64,000 nucleotides of DNA, taken from positions 372,001-436,000 of the forward strand of contig NZ_LR722650.1 in the NCBI RefSeq assembly GCF_902500225.1, written 5' to 3'. Of the stretch, positions 49,331 through 59,653 are shown one piece after another; positions within the stretch are counted from its first letter, which is position 1, and each line of letters opens with the position of its first letter. Source of the DNA: Buttiauxella massiliensis (GTDB lineage Bacteria; Pseudomonadota; Gammaproteobacteria; Enterobacterales; Enterobacteriaceae). The translations under genes were made by a program, and so were the position numbers. The notes beneath the pieces were generated by a model. The model was given only the letters and a program-made list of their open reading frames with translations. It made no database searches and was not told the origin of the DNA.

Positions 49331-51928
49331 TTACTTCTTACCTTCAACCCACTTACCATCAACAAAGAATGCTGACCAGCCAGTCGCTTTGCCTTCTTTT
49401 TCAGAAGAAACATACTGTTGCTTAGTCTTACGACTAAAGCGAACTACCGCTTTGTTGCCGTCTGCATCTTGCTGCGGTGCATCAGCCAGATAACGCAGTT
49501 TCTCTGGCAGACGGTCACGGAAGCGGTAAAGCTCTTCCACTAACGGCGCACGTGTTTCACGCGATTTAGGGAAAGTGTTTGCCGCAAGGAAAACACCCGC
49601 CGCGCCATCACGCAGGACAAAATAGGCATCCGACTTATCGCAAGGAAGTTCTGGCAACGGAACCGGATCTTCCTTCGGTGGAGCAACTTCACCGTTACGC
49701 AGGATCTTACGGGTATTTTTGCAATCGTCGTTAGTACAAGCCATGTACTTACCGAAACGTCCCATTTTCAGGTGCATTTCAGAACCACATTTCTCACACT
49801 CAACGATTGGGCCGTCATAACCCTTAATGCGGAACTCGCCCTCTTCGATTTCGTAACCATCACATGTTGGGTTATTACCACAAACATGCAGCTTACGTTT
49901 TGGATCGATGAGGTAGCTGTCCATCGCGGTACCGCATTTGGTACAACGACGTTTCGCACGCAGTGCGTTAGTTTCCGCATCATCCCCTTCAAGAACATTG
50001 AGGACTTCGTTTTCCGGCACCAGGTTGATGGTGGTTTTGCAGCGTTCTTTCACTGGCAATGCGTAGCCGGAGCAACCGAGGAACACACCGGTACTGGCAG
50101 TACGAATACCCATTTCACGACCACAGGTCGGGCAATCGATGCTGGTCAGTACCATCTGGTTTGGACGCATACCGCCTTCTTCCGGATCCAGCTCAGCTTT
50201 ACCAAGTTGCTCACTGAAATCGCTAAAGAAGTTGTCCAGCACCCCTTTCCACTCGGCCTGATTATTAGCCACCTGGTCAAGGCTGCTTTCCATTTGCGCG
50301 GTGAAATCGTAGTTCATCAGCTCACGGAAGTTTTCTTCCAGGCGATCAGTAACGATTTCACCCATTTTTTCTGCATAGAAACGACGGTTTTCTACACGCA
50401 CATAACCACGATCCTGGATGGTGGAAATGATCGATGCGTACGTAGACGGGCGACCAATCCCACGTTTCTCCAACTCTTTAACCAACGAGGCTTCACTAAA
50501 ACGAGCCGGTGGTTTAGTAAAGTGCTGGCCAGGAATGATCTCAACCAGTGCGAGTTCATCGCCCTGCTCTACAGCTGGCAATGTACGGTCTTCGTCACCT
50601 TTGCGCAGCGCAGGCATCACTTTCGTCCAGCCATCAAAACGCAGCGTACGGCCACGCGTTTTCAGACGGAAATCACCGGCTTGCACAGTCAAGGTAGTGG
50701 AATCGTATTGCGCAGGCGTCATTTGGCACGCTACAAACTGGCGCCAAATCAGCTGGTAAAGTTTCTGTGCATCAGCTTCCATGTCTTTGAGCGACTCGGC
50801 AACAACACTCACATCAGAAGGACGAATCGCTTCGTGCGCTTCTTGCGAGTTTTCTTTGCTGGAGTAATGATTCGCGGCTTCTGGGAGATATTTCTTACCG
50901 AAACTCTCTTCGATATAACCACGTACCATGCTCACCGCATCCTGGCTCAAGTTAGTTGAGTCAGTACGCATGTAAGTAATATGGCCCGCTTCATAAAGAC
51001 GCTGTGCCATCATCATGGTTTTCTTCACGCCAAAACCAAGACGGGTGCTCGCGGCCTGCTGCAAAGTGGAGGTGATAAATGGCGCACCAGGTTTGCTGCT
51101 GGTTGGCTTATCTTCACGCTCAAGCACCGAATAACTGGCTTTTTCCAGTTCGCTAACCGCAGACATGGTCTGCTCACGGTTAACCGGGCGGAATGGCTTG
51201 TCTTTATGGTGACTGACCTGAACCGGCAGACTATCGCCTTTCGGCGTCGTCAGGTTCGCGTCAATTTCCCAATATTCTTCCGGCACAAACGCTTTAATTT
51301 CGCGTTCACGGTCAACCACCAGACGCACAGCAACAGACTGTACACGGCCAGCAGAAAGACCACGGGCAATTTTCTTCCACAGCAACGGAGACACCATGTA
51401 GCCCACAACGCGGTCCATAAAGCGACGCGCTTGTTGTGCGTTAACACGGTCAATATTTAATTCGCCCGGCTTTTCGAAGGCCTGTTGAATTGCATTTTTT
51501 GTAATCTCGTTAAAAACAACGCGGCTGTAACGCGTTTCATCACCACCGATAACTTCCCGCAGGTGCCATGCAATGGCTTCCCCTTCGCGGTCAAGGTCGG
51601 TTGCGAGATAGATATGGTCTGCTTTTTCAGCCAGTGATTTCAGTTCCGAAACCACTTTTTCCTTACCAGGCAGCACTTCGTACTGTGCTTCCCAGTTGTG
51701 CCATGGATCGACACCCATACGATTTACGAGCGCGCCGCGTTCATCCTTTTTGACCTTTTTGGTCCCTTTGGTGGAGGCGGAGTCAGCGCTCTTCTTGGTG
51801 GTTGATCCACTGGTCGGCAAATCACGGATATGACCGACGCTGGACTTAACCACGTAGTCATTCCCGAGATATTTGTTGATCGTTTTGGCTTTTGCCGGGG
51901 ACTCAACGATGACGAGAGCTTTACCCAT
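49331..51928 (-). CDS. topA: DNA topoisomerase I
   Basis: 865 residues from the ATG at 51928 (AAGG 6 bases upstream), equal to E. coli. It is a type IA topoisomerase relaxing negative supercoils. The TOPRIM domain has [11 protein letters not shown] and the DLDREGEA acidic triad; the active-site tyrosine is in [11 protein letters not shown] near 319. Three Cys4 zinc ribbons follow ([27 protein letters not shown]) and then zinc-ribbon-like C-terminal DNA-binding domains. It lies upstream of cysB on the same strand. Confidence 0.98.
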   Translation of the reverse strand: MGKALVIVESPAKAKTINKYLGNDYVVKSSVGHIRDLPTSGSTTKKSADSASTKGTKKVKKDERGALVNRMGVDPWHNWEAQYEVLPGKEKVVSELKSLAEKADHIYLATDLDREGEAIAWHLREVIGGDETRYSRVVFNEITKNAIQQAFEKPGELNIDRVNAQQARRFMDRVVGYMVSPLLWKKIARGLSAGRVQSVAVRLVVDREREIKAFVPEEYWEIDANLTTPKGDSLPVQVSHHKDKPFRPVNREQTMSAVSELEKASYSVLEREDKPTSSKPGAPFITSTLQQAASTRLGFGVKKTMMMAQRLYEAGHITYMRTDSTNLSQDAVSMVRGYIEESFGKKYLPEAANHYSSKENSQEAHEAIRPSDVSVVAESLKDMEADAQKLYQLIWRQFVACQMTPAQYDSTTLTVQAGDFRLKTRGRTLRFDGWTKVMPALRKGDEDRTLPAVEQGDELALVEIIPGQHFTKPPARFSEASLVKELEKRGIGRPSTYASIISTIQDRGYVRVENRRFYAEKMGEIVTDRLEENFRELMNYDFTAQMESSLDQVANNQAEWKGVLDNFFSDFSEQLGKAELDPEEGGMRPNQMVLTSIDCPTCGREMGIRTASTGVFLGCSGYALPVKERCKTTINLVPENEVLNVLEGDDAETNALRAKRRCTKCGTAMDSYLIDPKRKLHVCGNNPTCDGYEIEEGEFRIKGYDGPIVECEKCGSEMHLKMGRFGKYMACTNDDCKNTRKILRNGEVAPPKEDPVPLPELPCDKSDAYFVLRDGAAGVFLAANTFPKSRETRAPLVEELYRFRDRLPEKLRYLADAPQQDADGNKAVVRFSRKTKQQYVSSEKEGKATGWSAFFVDGKWVEGKK

Positions 51929-52331
51929 ATTCACCTTTACCTAATGTAATTCTTCCAGGAGACGTCGCACGCTAGTTGCACCTTCCACTGGCGACGCGCT
52001 TTTCTATATTGCGACAGCGTCAATGGATATCAACTCTTTTTTCATCACCAGCCAGATTAAGCGAACATTCGCAGGTGATTGAGATAACGAGTCTTTCGCA
52101 TCGGTGACATAGCACGACGGAACTTTGGTTGAATGTCAAGCAATTCCGTTGCCAGATTTGCGAAAGCGTCACACTCTACCTGATAAAATGAGTTACGCAA
52201 CTTTATTAGCATGCAGCACCGATTCCTGCCAGCACACTAAACTGATTAAATCACCTTAGGTTTACTCAGGAGATATTGCCCTTTGCAGTATAGCGGAAGT
52301 ACACTACTGCCAGTTTTTAAAGGAGGAAATC
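51929..52331. other. Divergent topA/yciN regulatory spacer, no gene seen
   Basis: About 400 bases with no supported ORF. It holds the topA promoters (E. coli topA has several, including a heat-shock one) and, at 52319-52327, a strong AAAGGAGGA ribosome site for yciN. I could not pinpoint individual promoters. Confidence 0.5.
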
Positions 52332-52583
52332 ATGAAACCGACCACTCAACCTATCGATAAACAGTCGCTAATTATTGAAGCCAACAAAGTTATCCGTGCC
52401 CATGAAGATTTCATGCATGGAATGGAAGCAACTGACGTCGAACAAAAAAACGGGGTGCTGGTATTCAAAGGTGAATACTTCCTTGATGAGCAAGGCTTAC
52501 CTACAGGTAAAAGCACCGCCGTATTTAATATGTTTAAACATCTTGCGCATGTATTTGCTGAAAAATATCACCTGCAAGACTAA
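52332..52583 (+). CDS. yciN: YciN family protein
   Basis: 83 residues, equal to E. coli YciN, with the conserved [32 protein letters not shown]. It is a small soluble alpha/beta protein of unknown function. The strong Shine-Dalgarno AAAGGAGGA ends 4 bases before the ATG. It is divergent from topA and followed by a perfect terminator. Confidence 0.95.
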   Translation: MKPTTQPIDKQSLIIEANKVIRAHEDFMHGMEATDVEQKNGVLVFKGEYFLDEQGLPTGKSTAVFNMFKHLAHVFAEKYHLQD

Positions 52584-52587
52584 ACAA

Positions 52588-52615
52588 AAAAACGAGGCCA
52601 AAAGGCCTCGTTTTT
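52588..52615. terminator. Bidirectional terminator between yciN and sohB
   Basis: A perfect stem aaaaacgaggcc ... ggcctcgttttt with A and T runs on either side works in both directions for these convergent genes. Confidence 0.93.
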
Positions 52616-52634
52616 AATTACGCGCTGAATTTGA

Positions 52635-53684
52635 TTACAACAGTGGTTTTTCACCACGCTGCCACCAGCGTAGCATAAGATTATCAAGGCTATTTGCCGC
52701 ACTACCGGTAAAACGGTCCATCATTTTTTTACGGCGCGTATAGTGAACGTTGATTACTTCGCGGTCTTTCATCAGATTAATCAGCAAATCATCACTGGTG
52801 CTCACTGCATCGACCAAACCTTTTTCTAAAGCTTGAGTGCCATACCAATGTTCACCTGTCGCCACGGAATCAATATCTAATGATGGGCGCATATCATGGA
52901 CAAACTGCTTAAACAGCTGATGGGTTTCGTTGAGGTCTTCACGGAATTTCTCGCGCCCCTGCTCGGTGTTTTCACCAAACAGTGTCAACGTACGTTTGTA
53001 CTGCCCGGCAGTATGCAACTCAACATCTATATCATTGCGTTTTAGTAAGCGATGGAAGTTTGGAACCTGTGCGACGACACCAATCGAGCCAATAATAGAA
53101 AACGGTGCAGCGACGATTTTGTCAGCCACACACGCCATCATATAACCACCGCTGGCTGCTACTTTGTCCACAACGACCGTCAGACGTACTTTGCTGTCGC
53201 GCAGACGCTGTAATTGCGATGCAGCAAGCCCGTAACCATGAACAACACCGCCAGGACTCTCCAGACGCAGCAGAACCTCATCTTCGGGCTTCACTACGGC
53301 CAATACTGCGGTTATCTCTTCGCGCAGGGAAGTGACCTCGTGAGCATCCATACTTCCTTTAAAATCCAATACATAAAGTGTTGGCTTGCCAGAAATAACC
53401 GTTTCACCTCGTTTAGCGCGTGCTTTTGCTTGTTTCGCTTCGAGTTTGTGTTTTTTCTTTTGAGCTTTATGCCAGAGTTTTTGCTGATGGCCATCAAGCC
53501 TTGCCACCTGCATTTCTTCCTGCATTTCCTGGTATTGTTCACTTAAATTGGTGAGACGCAGCTCACCTCGCTGATGTCTTTTGCGACCGGCAACATTCAC
53601 AATAATCGTGACAAGAATACCAATAGCCGCAACGACCGTGACAATTTTCGCCAAAAACAACCCATAGTTTGCAATCAGATCCAC
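52635..53684 (-). CDS. sohB: SohB, inner-membrane S49 family protease
   Basis: 349 residues, equal to E. coli SohB. An N-terminal membrane anchor (FLAKIVTVVAAIGILVTIIVNV) and a basic coiled region precede the signal-peptide-peptidase-A-like domain with the catalytic serine in VAASGGYMMACVAD and the general-base lysine in the later YKRTLTLFGENTEQGREKF region. In E. coli extra SohB rescues a degP mutant. Confidence 0.96.
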   Translation of the reverse strand: MDLIANYGLFLAKIVTVVAAIGILVTIIVNVAGRKRHQRGELRLTNLSEQYQEMQEEMQVARLDGHQQKLWHKAQKKKHKLEAKQAKARAKRGETVISGKPTLYVLDFKGSMDAHEVTSLREEITAVLAVVKPEDEVLLRLESPGGVVHGYGLAASQLQRLRDSKVRLTVVVDKVAASGGYMMACVADKIVAAPFSIIGSIGVVAQVPNFHRLLKRNDIDVELHTAGQYKRTLTLFGENTEQGREKFREDLNETHQLFKQFVHDMRPSLDIDSVATGEHWYGTQALEKGLVDAVSTSDDLLINLMKDREVINVHYTRRKKMMDRFTGSAANSLDNLMLRWWQRGEKPLL

Positions 53685-53944
53685 GCTTTCCGCCTTCCAT
53701 TCAGAGCATTAAATATCTATCACCCAGTGTAACCGAGCCGTGATTCTACGTCTGTAAGCAACTATAAATGCTGCGAGCCCTCTTCCTGAATGCCTTTAGC
53801 AAAATGAAACTTTTGCAAAATGTTAATCAAAGGTATTGTCTCCTGTTGCCTGATTGAAATAACCAGTCCTTTCAGGCATAAAGCCTAAAGGTTATAAATC
53901 CGAGAAATAAGACGTGAGCAAAAGCATCGCGCGAGGAGTTGAGA

Positions 53945-54706
53945 GTGCACTATCAACCGAAAACAGATTTACTGCAAAATCGCATCATTTTAGTCACCGG
54001 CGCCAGTGATGGTATCGGACGGGAAGCCGCCTTAACTTATGCACGTTATGGTGCAAACGTCATTCTGCTTGGCCGCAACGAAGATAAGCTGCGTAGAGTC
54101 GCCGATGAAATCAACACCCGTTATGGCAGCTTGCCGCACTGGTTTACCCTGGATTTTTCCAACGCAACACCCGAAGACTGCCAGAGTCTTGCACAAAATC
54201 TTTCAGCTCTTTTTCCGCGCTTAGATGGTGTACTGCACAATGCCGGTATCCTCGGCGATATTTGCCCAATGGATGAACAAGATCCGCAAATATGGCAGAG
54301 CGTGATGCAGGTAAATGTTAACGTCACCTTCTTCTTGACTCAGGCATTGCTTCCTTTATTACTCAAATCTGATGCCGGTTCGTTAGTCTTCACAAGCTCA
54401 AGTGTAGGCCGCCAGGGACGTGCGGGCTGGGGTGCCTATGCGGTATCAAAGTTCGCCACCGAAGGGATGATGCAAGTGCTGGCGGAAGAATATAAACAAC
54501 ATAATTTGCGCGTCAATTGTATAAACCCCGGTGGTACACGTACTGCAATGCGTGCTAGCGCATTTCCCACAGAGGATCCTGATAAGCTGAAAACGCCACG
54601 GGACCTCATGCCGCTCTATTTATGGCTGATGGGCGATGATAGTCGTCGTAAAACAGGAATGAGCTTTGATGCTCAACCCAACCGTAAACCAGGAATTTCC
54701 GAATGA
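53945..54706 (+). CDS. yciK: Short-chain dehydrogenase YciK
   Basis: 253 residues from a GTG at 53945 with AGGAG 6 bases upstream, giving the E. coli-like N-terminus (HYQPK); a TTG two codons earlier also opens the frame. Classical SDR features: NAD(P)-binding TGASDGIG, the NAG motif in LHNAGILGD, catalytic Ser in FTSSSVGRQG and YAVSK. The substrate is unknown. It overlaps btuR by 4 bases. Confidence 0.94.
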   Translation: MHYQPKTDLLQNRIILVTGASDGIGREAALTYARYGANVILLGRNEDKLRRVADEINTRYGSLPHWFTLDFSNATPEDCQSLAQNLSALFPRLDGVLHNAGILGDICPMDEQDPQIWQSVMQVNVNVTFFLTQALLPLLLKSDAGSLVFTSSSVGRQGRAGWGAYAVSKFATEGMMQVLAEEYKQHNLRVNCINPGGTRTAMRASAFPTEDPDKLKTPRDLMPLYLWLMGDDSRRKTGMSFDAQPNRKPGISE

Positions 54707-55293
54707 GTGAAGATCGTTACCAGCAGCGCCAACAGCGCCAAAAAGAGAAAGTCGATGCCCGCGTCGCTGCAGCACAAGATGAACGCGGTATTTTGATTGT
54801 CTTTACCGGAAACGGTAAAGGGAAAACAACAGCAGCTTTTGGCACTGCAACCCGTGCCGTTGGCCACGGTAAGAAAGTCGGTGTGATCCAGTTTATCAAA
54901 GGCCAGTGGCCAAACGGTGAACGTAATCTACTAGAACCACTGGGTGTTGAGTTTCAGGTTATGGCAACTGGTTTTACCTGGGATACTCAAAACCGTGAAA
55001 CTGATACCGCAGCATGTCTGGAAGTGTGGGAGCATGCAAAGCGTATGCTGGCAGATGAGTCACTGGATATGGTTCTCCTCGACGAAATCACCTATATGGT
55101 CGCCTACGATTACCTGGCCCTTGAAGAGGTGCTGGTGTCGCTTACACAGCGTCCTGCAAACCAGACGGTTATCGTGACCGGGCGCGGATGTCATCGGGAT
55201 ATTCTTGAAGTGGCGGATACTGTGAGTGAGTTAAGGCCGGTCAAACATGCCTTTGATGCAGGCGTTAAAGCGCAAATCGGTATCGATTACTAG
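54703..55293 (+). CDS. btuR: Cob(I)alamin adenosyltransferase
   Basis: 196 residues, equal to E. coli BtuR/CobO. It attaches the adenosyl group to cobalamin or cobinamide. The P-loop is GNGKGKTTAAFG near 37-46; the LDEITYMVAYDY and VTGRGCHRDILEVADTVSE motifs follow. It overlaps yciK by 4 bases, so the two are cotranscribed. Confidence 0.96.
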   Translation: MSEDRYQQRQQRQKEKVDARVAAAQDERGILIVFTGNGKGKTTAAFGTATRAVGHGKKVGVIQFIKGQWPNGERNLLEPLGVEFQVMATGFTWDTQNRETDTAACLEVWEHAKRMLADESLDMVLLDEITYMVAYDYLALEEVLVSLTQRPANQTVIVTGRGCHRDILEVADTVSELRPVKHAFDAGVKAQIGIDY

Positions 55294-55295
55294 AT

Positions 55296-55322
55296 AAAAA
55301 AATCCCCTCGTCAGAGGGGATT
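55296..55322 (-). terminator. Rho-independent terminator of rluB
   Basis: On the minus strand the stem aatcccctc ... gaggggatt (4-base loop) is followed by seven Ts, immediately after the rluB stop. btuR converges on it. Confidence 0.9.
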
Positions 55323-55328
55323 GATGTA

Positions 55329-56213
55329 TTAGCTGGAGCGTCCACCGCGACGGCCACCACCACTACCCGTGGTTTGCGTGTGACGTTTCACCGCACGACG
55401 AATCTGGTTCGCCTTCATGCGGCGACGGTCTTTTTCTACCGCCACTTTGCTTTCTGTCTCTTCCTGCAACTCTACCAATTTACGCAGGTAGTTAGTTTGC
55501 CCCAGGTCGAGCTCAGTGTAACCACCACGTGGCAGGCCTTTTGGCAACTGGATGTCACCGTAACGCACACGAATCAGACGGCTAACCTGGACACCTACTG
55601 CTTCCCAGAGGCGGCGCACTTCACGGTTGCGGCCTTCAGTCAGAGTAACGTTGTACCATTGGTTAATGCCTTCACCACCGGTAAATTTGATGGTTTTAAA
55701 CGCGGCCGGGCCATCTTCAAGCTGCACACCACGACCCAGTTGTTTCACTTTGTCGTCGTCAACTTCGCCAAACACACGTACTGCGTATTCACGCTCTACT
55801 TCGCGACTTGGGTGCATCAGGCGGTTTGCCAGCTCACCGTCAGTTGTGAAAAGTAATAAACCACAGGTATTCACATCCAGACGACCGACCGCAATCCAGC
55901 GCGCACCGCGCAGTTTTGGTAAACGGTCAAATACCGTTGGACGCCCTTCCGGGTCATTACGCGTACACAATTCGCCTTCTGGCTTGTAGTAAGCCAACAC
56001 GCGGCAAATCTGTTCTGCAGATTCTTTAATGGAAATCAGGTGACCATCAATACGGATTTTCAGGGCCTGTGTTACTTCAACACGATCACCTAATTTGGCA
56101 ACTTTGCCATCCACACTGACACGGCCGGCAGAGATAATGGTTTCAATCTCACGACGGGAACCATGGCCTGCACGGGCCAAAACTTTTTGTAACTTTTCGC
56201 TCTTATCGCTCAT
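55329..56213 (-). CDS. rluB: 23S rRNA pseudouridine(2605) synthase
   Basis: 294 residues, versus 291 in E. coli. An N-terminal S4 RNA-binding domain ([28 protein letters not shown]) precedes the RsuA/RluB catalytic domain with the [14 protein letters not shown] motif and its catalytic Asp. The C-terminal tail is basic and glycine-rich, as usual for RluB. The strand is opposite to btuR. Confidence 0.96.
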   Translation of the reverse strand: MSDKSEKLQKVLARAGHGSRREIETIISAGRVSVDGKVAKLGDRVEVTQALKIRIDGHLISIKESAEQICRVLAYYKPEGELCTRNDPEGRPTVFDRLPKLRGARWIAVGRLDVNTCGLLLFTTDGELANRLMHPSREVEREYAVRVFGEVDDDKVKQLGRGVQLEDGPAAFKTIKFTGGEGINQWYNVTLTEGRNREVRRLWEAVGVQVSRLIRVRYGDIQLPKGLPRGGYTELDLGQTNYLRKLVELQEETESKVAVEKDRRRMKANQIRRAVKRHTQTTGSGGGRRGGRSS

Positions 56214-56308
56214 TGAGCTTCCTCGGGTGTCGCCTTCACAGGCGTCGAATTGGGATAATGAAGCATGTCAGCCCCATTTTAGGCCGCACAGTATAGCCGC
56301 AGACGCAC

Positions 56309-56929
56309 TTATAAGAAAGGCTTAGCGTCACCGGCACCTTCGCGGATAACAACAGGTGCATCCTCAGTTAAATCAACAACCGTTGTCGGCTGCTGCCCAA
56401 GGTAACCACCGTGGATAACTAAATCGACAACCTTTTCGAGACGGTCCTTAATTTCTTCTGGATCTGACTCGGTAAACTCACTGCCTGGCAGCATCAGCGA
56501 TGTCGATAACATCGGTTGATCCAGCACTTCCAGCAACGCCAACGCTATCGGGTTAGATGGAACGCGTAAGCCAATCGTTTTACGCTTTTCCTGCAACAAA
56601 CGGCGTGGAACTTCTTTGGTGCCTTTGAGAATAAAGGTGTAATTACCTGGCGTGTTATTTTTGATTAAGCGAAACGCCACGTTATCAACAAACGCATATG
56701 TTGAAAGCTCGGATAAATCCCGACACATCAACGTAAAATTGTGCCCATCAGGCAAATGGCGAATGCGGCAAATGCGCTCCATCGCCGTTTTATCTTCAAG
56801 TTTACAGCCCAATGCATAACCCGAGTCGGTTGGGTAAACGATAACGCCGCCCTTACGAACAATTTCAACAGCCTGGTTAATCAGACGCTGTTGTGGGTTA
56901 TCCGGGTGAATATAGAAAAATTGACTCAT
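56309..56929 (-). CDS. yciO: YciO, Sua5/YrdC/YwlC family protein
   Basis: 206 residues from the ATG at 56929 (MSQFFYIHPDN), equal to E. coli YciO; the frame runs further upstream into rnm. It has the dsRNA/nucleotide-binding YrdC fold with KGGVIVYPTDSGYALGC and GLRVPSNP. It is related to the threonylcarbamoyl-AMP synthase TsaC, but in vivo replacement is poor; its role is unsettled. Confidence 0.95.
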   Translation of the reverse strand: MSQFFYIHPDNPQQRLINQAVEIVRKGGVIVYPTDSGYALGCKLEDKTAMERICRIRHLPDGHNFTLMCRDLSELSTYAFVDNVAFRLIKNNTPGNYTFILKGTKEVPRRLLQEKRKTIGLRVPSNPIALALLEVLDQPMLSTSLMLPGSEFTESDPEEIKDRLEKVVDLVIHGGYLGQQPTTVVDLTEDAPVVIREGAGDAKPFL

Positions 56930-56940
56930 ACGACTGCCCT

Positions 56941-57810
56941 CTATTTTGCGATGTGGCCGACATCCCAATTCTGCCAAACAGGTACTACGCCTGCAGGCAG
57001 CCAGAGCTTGCGCCCAAGCTCGATCCACGCGCAAGGCATATGGAAATCTGAGCCTTGTGACGCCAGCAAATTAAATTGCTGTGCGTAACTCGCAAGTTGG
57101 GTGCGCTCATTGGGAGCTTGCTGGCACTGCGCGACTTCCATGGCATCGCCACCACTTTCGGCAAAGTGCGCCAGCAACCTTTTCAGCCATTTAGCACTCA
57201 GGTCATAACGGCCTGGATGCGCCAGAACCGCTTGCCCGCCAGAATGATGAATGACATCAATAGCTTGTTCTATTGTACACCACTGTGGCGGAACGTAACC
57301 GGTTTTCCCCTTTGCGAGATATTTCTTAAACACATCAGCCATGGTATTGGCCTTACCACACTCCACTAAGAAACGCGCGAAATGCCCGCGAGTGACTTCG
57401 CCACCATTGGCATGACGCATTGCGCCTTCCAGTGTTCCGGGGATATGTGCTTTTTCCAGGCGTTCAGCAATTAATGTTGCTCGCTGAACACGGCGCTCAC
57501 TCTGCTGGGCAAGAAACTCAGCTAATTGCGGATTGTGCTCATCTACACCTAGTCCAACAATATGTATTTCATGGTTTTCCCAGATGGTAGAGATCTCAAC
57601 GCCGCTAATTAAACGCAGTGGCAATTGCAGGCGTGATACCGCTTCCCTTGCAGCAGCAATTCCGGCTACTGTGTCATGGTCTGTTATTGCCAGAATGCCA
57701 ACACGCATTTCAACGGCTCGTTGTACTAACGCCTCGGGCGTTAGCAGGCCATCTGACGCGGTGGTATGGCTATGTAAGTCGTAAATCACCGCTAGTGTTG
57801 GTTGGCTCAA
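56941..57810 (-). CDS. rnm: RNase AM / PHP phosphoesterase (YciV, TrpH)
   Basis: 289 residues from a TTG at 57810 that has GGAG 5 bases upstream; the frame continues upstream (to 57852) without a ribosome site. PHP-domain metal ligands are visible: YDLHSHTTASDG, TDHDT, GVEIST, HEIHIVG, LAHPGRY and GSDFH. In E. coli this 5'-3' exonuclease matures rRNA 5' ends and hydrolyses 3',5'-bisphosphonucleotides. It is divergent from trpL and 11 bases upstream of yciO. Confidence 0.93.
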   Translation of the reverse strand: MSQPTLAVIYDLHSHTTASDGLLTPEALVQRAVEMRVGILAITDHDTVAGIAAAREAVSRLQLPLRLISGVEISTIWENHEIHIVGLGVDEHNPQLAEFLAQQSERRVQRATLIAERLEKAHIPGTLEGAMRHANGGEVTRGHFARFLVECGKANTMADVFKKYLAKGKTGYVPPQWCTIEQAIDVIHHSGGQAVLAHPGRYDLSAKWLKRLLAHFAESGGDAMEVAQCQQAPNERTQLASYAQQFNLLASQGSDFHMPCAWIELGRKLWLPAGVVPVWQNWDVGHIAK

Positions 57811-57886
57811 AATAACTCCGGGTGTGTTAATAAAATGAAAAACGCCGCTCATGATAACGATTTTCCTTCATAACTAAAAATCGCTA

Positions 57887-57921
57887 TTGACTTTGATTCA
57901 TCGAACTAGTTAACTAGTACG
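57887..57921 (+). promoter_or_regulatory. trp promoter and TrpR operator
   Basis: -35 TTGACT (57887-57892), 17-base spacer, -10 TTAACT (57910-57915). The operator palindrome cgaactagttaactagtacg (57902-57921) overlaps the -10 and is the same as the E. coli trp operator, so TrpR-tryptophan repression should be conserved. Confidence 0.95.
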
Positions 57922-57949
57922 AAAGTTCACACGAGAAAGGTATCTGATA

Positions 57950-57994
57950 ATGAAAGCGATAATCCGCATGCACAGCTGGTGGCGTACTTCCTGA
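57950..57994 (+). CDS. trpL: trp operon leader peptide
   Basis: A 14-residue peptide MKAIIRMHSWWRTS with tandem Trp codons, 28 bases after the operator. AAAGG lies 10-14 bases upstream. Ribosome stalling at the two Trp codons during tryptophan shortage favours the antiterminator. The middle residues differ from the E. coli peptide while the ends and Trp codons are kept. Confidence 0.95.
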   Translation: MKAIIRMHSWWRTS

Positions 57995-58041
57995 TAACGG
58001 GCAGTGTCATCGCTATGGCTGAAATTCAGCCCAGATACCAG

Positions 58042-58068
58042 GCCCGCCAATGAAGCGGGCTTTTTTTT
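58042..58068 (+). terminator. trp attenuator
   Basis: The stem gcccgcc-aatga-agcgggc is followed by eight Ts, 48 bases after the trpL stop and 23 before trpE. It is the transcription terminator of the leader, opposed by pairing of the upstream leader segment. Confidence 0.94.
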
Positions 58069-58090
58069 GAACAAAATATGAGAGCAAAAA

Positions 58091-59653
58091 ATGCAAACAC
58101 AAAAACCAGCGCTCGAATTACTGATTAACGACGCGCCATATCGTGATAACCCAACGGCGGTTTTCCATCAGTTGTGCGGCGCTCGCCCGGCGACCTTGTT
58201 GCTCGAATCAGCCGATATCGACAGCAAAGACGATTTAAAAAGCCTGCTGTTAGTCGACAGCGCGCTACGCATTACCGCTTTAGGTGACACCGTCACGATT
58301 CATGCACTTTCTGAAAACGGTGCGTCGTTACTTCCCTTGCTGGATGCCGCACTGCCAACAGGTGTTGAGAATCAACACTCGCCGCAAGGCCGCGTGCTGC
58401 GGTTCCCGGCGGTGAGTTCCCTGCTGGATGAAGACGCGCGCCTGTGTTCGCTTTCCGTTTTTGACGCCTTCCGCATTATGCAGGAATTGGTCACCGTGCC
58501 GGAAAACGAGCGCGAAGCGATGTTCTTCGGCGGCCTGTTTGCTTACGACCTGGTAGCAGGATTTGAAGATTTGCCGGCTCTCAAGCAAGACAACAACTGC
58601 CCTGATTACTGTTTCTATCTCGCTGAAACGCTGCTGGTGATCGACCACCAGAAAAAACACACCCGCATTCAGGCGAGTTTGTTCACCCCGTCAGCTTCAG
58701 AAAAACAGCGTTTGATTCAGCGCACCGCGCAACTGAGCAAACAAATGGAGCAGGAACCTGCGCCGCTGCCGGTGCAGAAAGTGGAACGCATGACCTGCGA
58801 ATGCAACCAGAGCGATGAAGAGTTTGGCGACGTAGTGCGCAAAATGCAGAAAGCCATTCGCATCGGTGAAATCTTCCAGGTGGTTCCATCGCGCCGTTTC
58901 TCGCTGCCGTGCCCTTCTCCACTGGCCGCTTACCAGACGCTGAAAAAGAGTAACCCAAGCCCGTACATGTTCTTTATGCAGGATAACGATTTCACCCTGT
59001 TTGGCGCATCCCCGGAAAGCTCGCTGAAATACGATGCCGATTCCCGCCAGATTGAAATCTACCCGATTGCCGGGACTCGCCCACGCGGTCGCCGTGCTGA
59101 TGGTTCGCTTGATCGTGACCTCGACAGTCGCATTGAGCTGGAAATGCGTACCGACCATAAAGAGATGTCCGAACATCTGATGTTGGTTGACCTGGCGCGT
59201 AACGACCTGGCGCGCATTTGCACCCCAGGCAGCCGTTATGTTGCCGACCTGACCAAAGTCGACCGTTATTCATTTGTGATGCACCTGGTTTCCCGCGTGG
59301 TTGGCGAGCTGCATAAAGATCTGGATGTGCTGCACGCTTACCGCGCCTGTATGAACATGGGCACGCTGAGCGGTGCGCCGAAAGTTCGCGCCATGCAGCT
59401 GATTGCCAAAGCCGAAGGCGTGCGCCGCGGCAGCTACGGCGGTGCCGTGGGTTACTTCACCGCGCACGGTGATTTAGACACCTGCATCGTTATCCGCTCC
59501 GCCTACGTGGAAAACGGCATAGCCACTGTTCAGGCTGGGGCTGGTGTGGTGCTAGATTCCGTACCGCAGTCCGAAGCCGACGAAACACGTAACAAAGCCC
59601 GCGCTGTACTGCGCGCTATCGCTACCGCGCATCATGCACAGGAGATTTTCTGA
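58091..59653 (+). CDS. trpE: Anthranilate synthase component I
   Basis: 520 residues, equal to E. coli TrpE. It makes anthranilate from chorismate and ammonia or glutamine. The tryptophan feedback site [11 protein letters not shown] is intact near the N-terminus. The chorismate-binding core includes [30 protein letters not shown] and [11 protein letters not shown]. Its stop shares a base with the trpD start (TGATG), so translation is coupled. Confidence 0.98.
   Translation: MQTQKPALELLINDAPYRDNPTAVFHQLCGARPATLLLESADIDSKDDLKSLLLVDSALRITALGDTVTIHALSENGASLLPLLDAALPTGVENQHSPQGRVLRFPAVSSLLDEDARLCSLSVFDAFRIMQELVTVPENEREAMFFGGLFAYDLVAGFEDLPALKQDNNCPDYCFYLAETLLVIDHQKKHTRIQASLFTPSASEKQRLIQRTAQLSKQMEQEPAPLPVQKVERMTCECNQSDEEFGDVVRKMQKAIRIGEIFQVVPSRRFSLPCPSPLAAYQTLKKSNPSPYMFFMQDNDFTLFGASPESSLKYDADSRQIEIYPIAGTRPRGRRADGSLDRDLDSRIELEMRTDHKEMSEHLMLVDLARNDLARICTPGSRYVADLTKVDRYSFVMHLVSRVVGELHKDLDVLHAYRACMNMGTLSGAPKVRAMQLIAKAEGVRRGSYGGAVGYFTAHGDLDTCIVIRSAYVENGIATVQAGAGVVLDSVPQSEADETRNKARAVLRAIATAHHAQEIF

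Noticed and set aside
49772..50959. 395-codon open frame antisense to topA
   Set aside because: topA on the other strand matches its family over its whole length. The antisense frame has no ribosome site and its composition reflects complementary topA codons.
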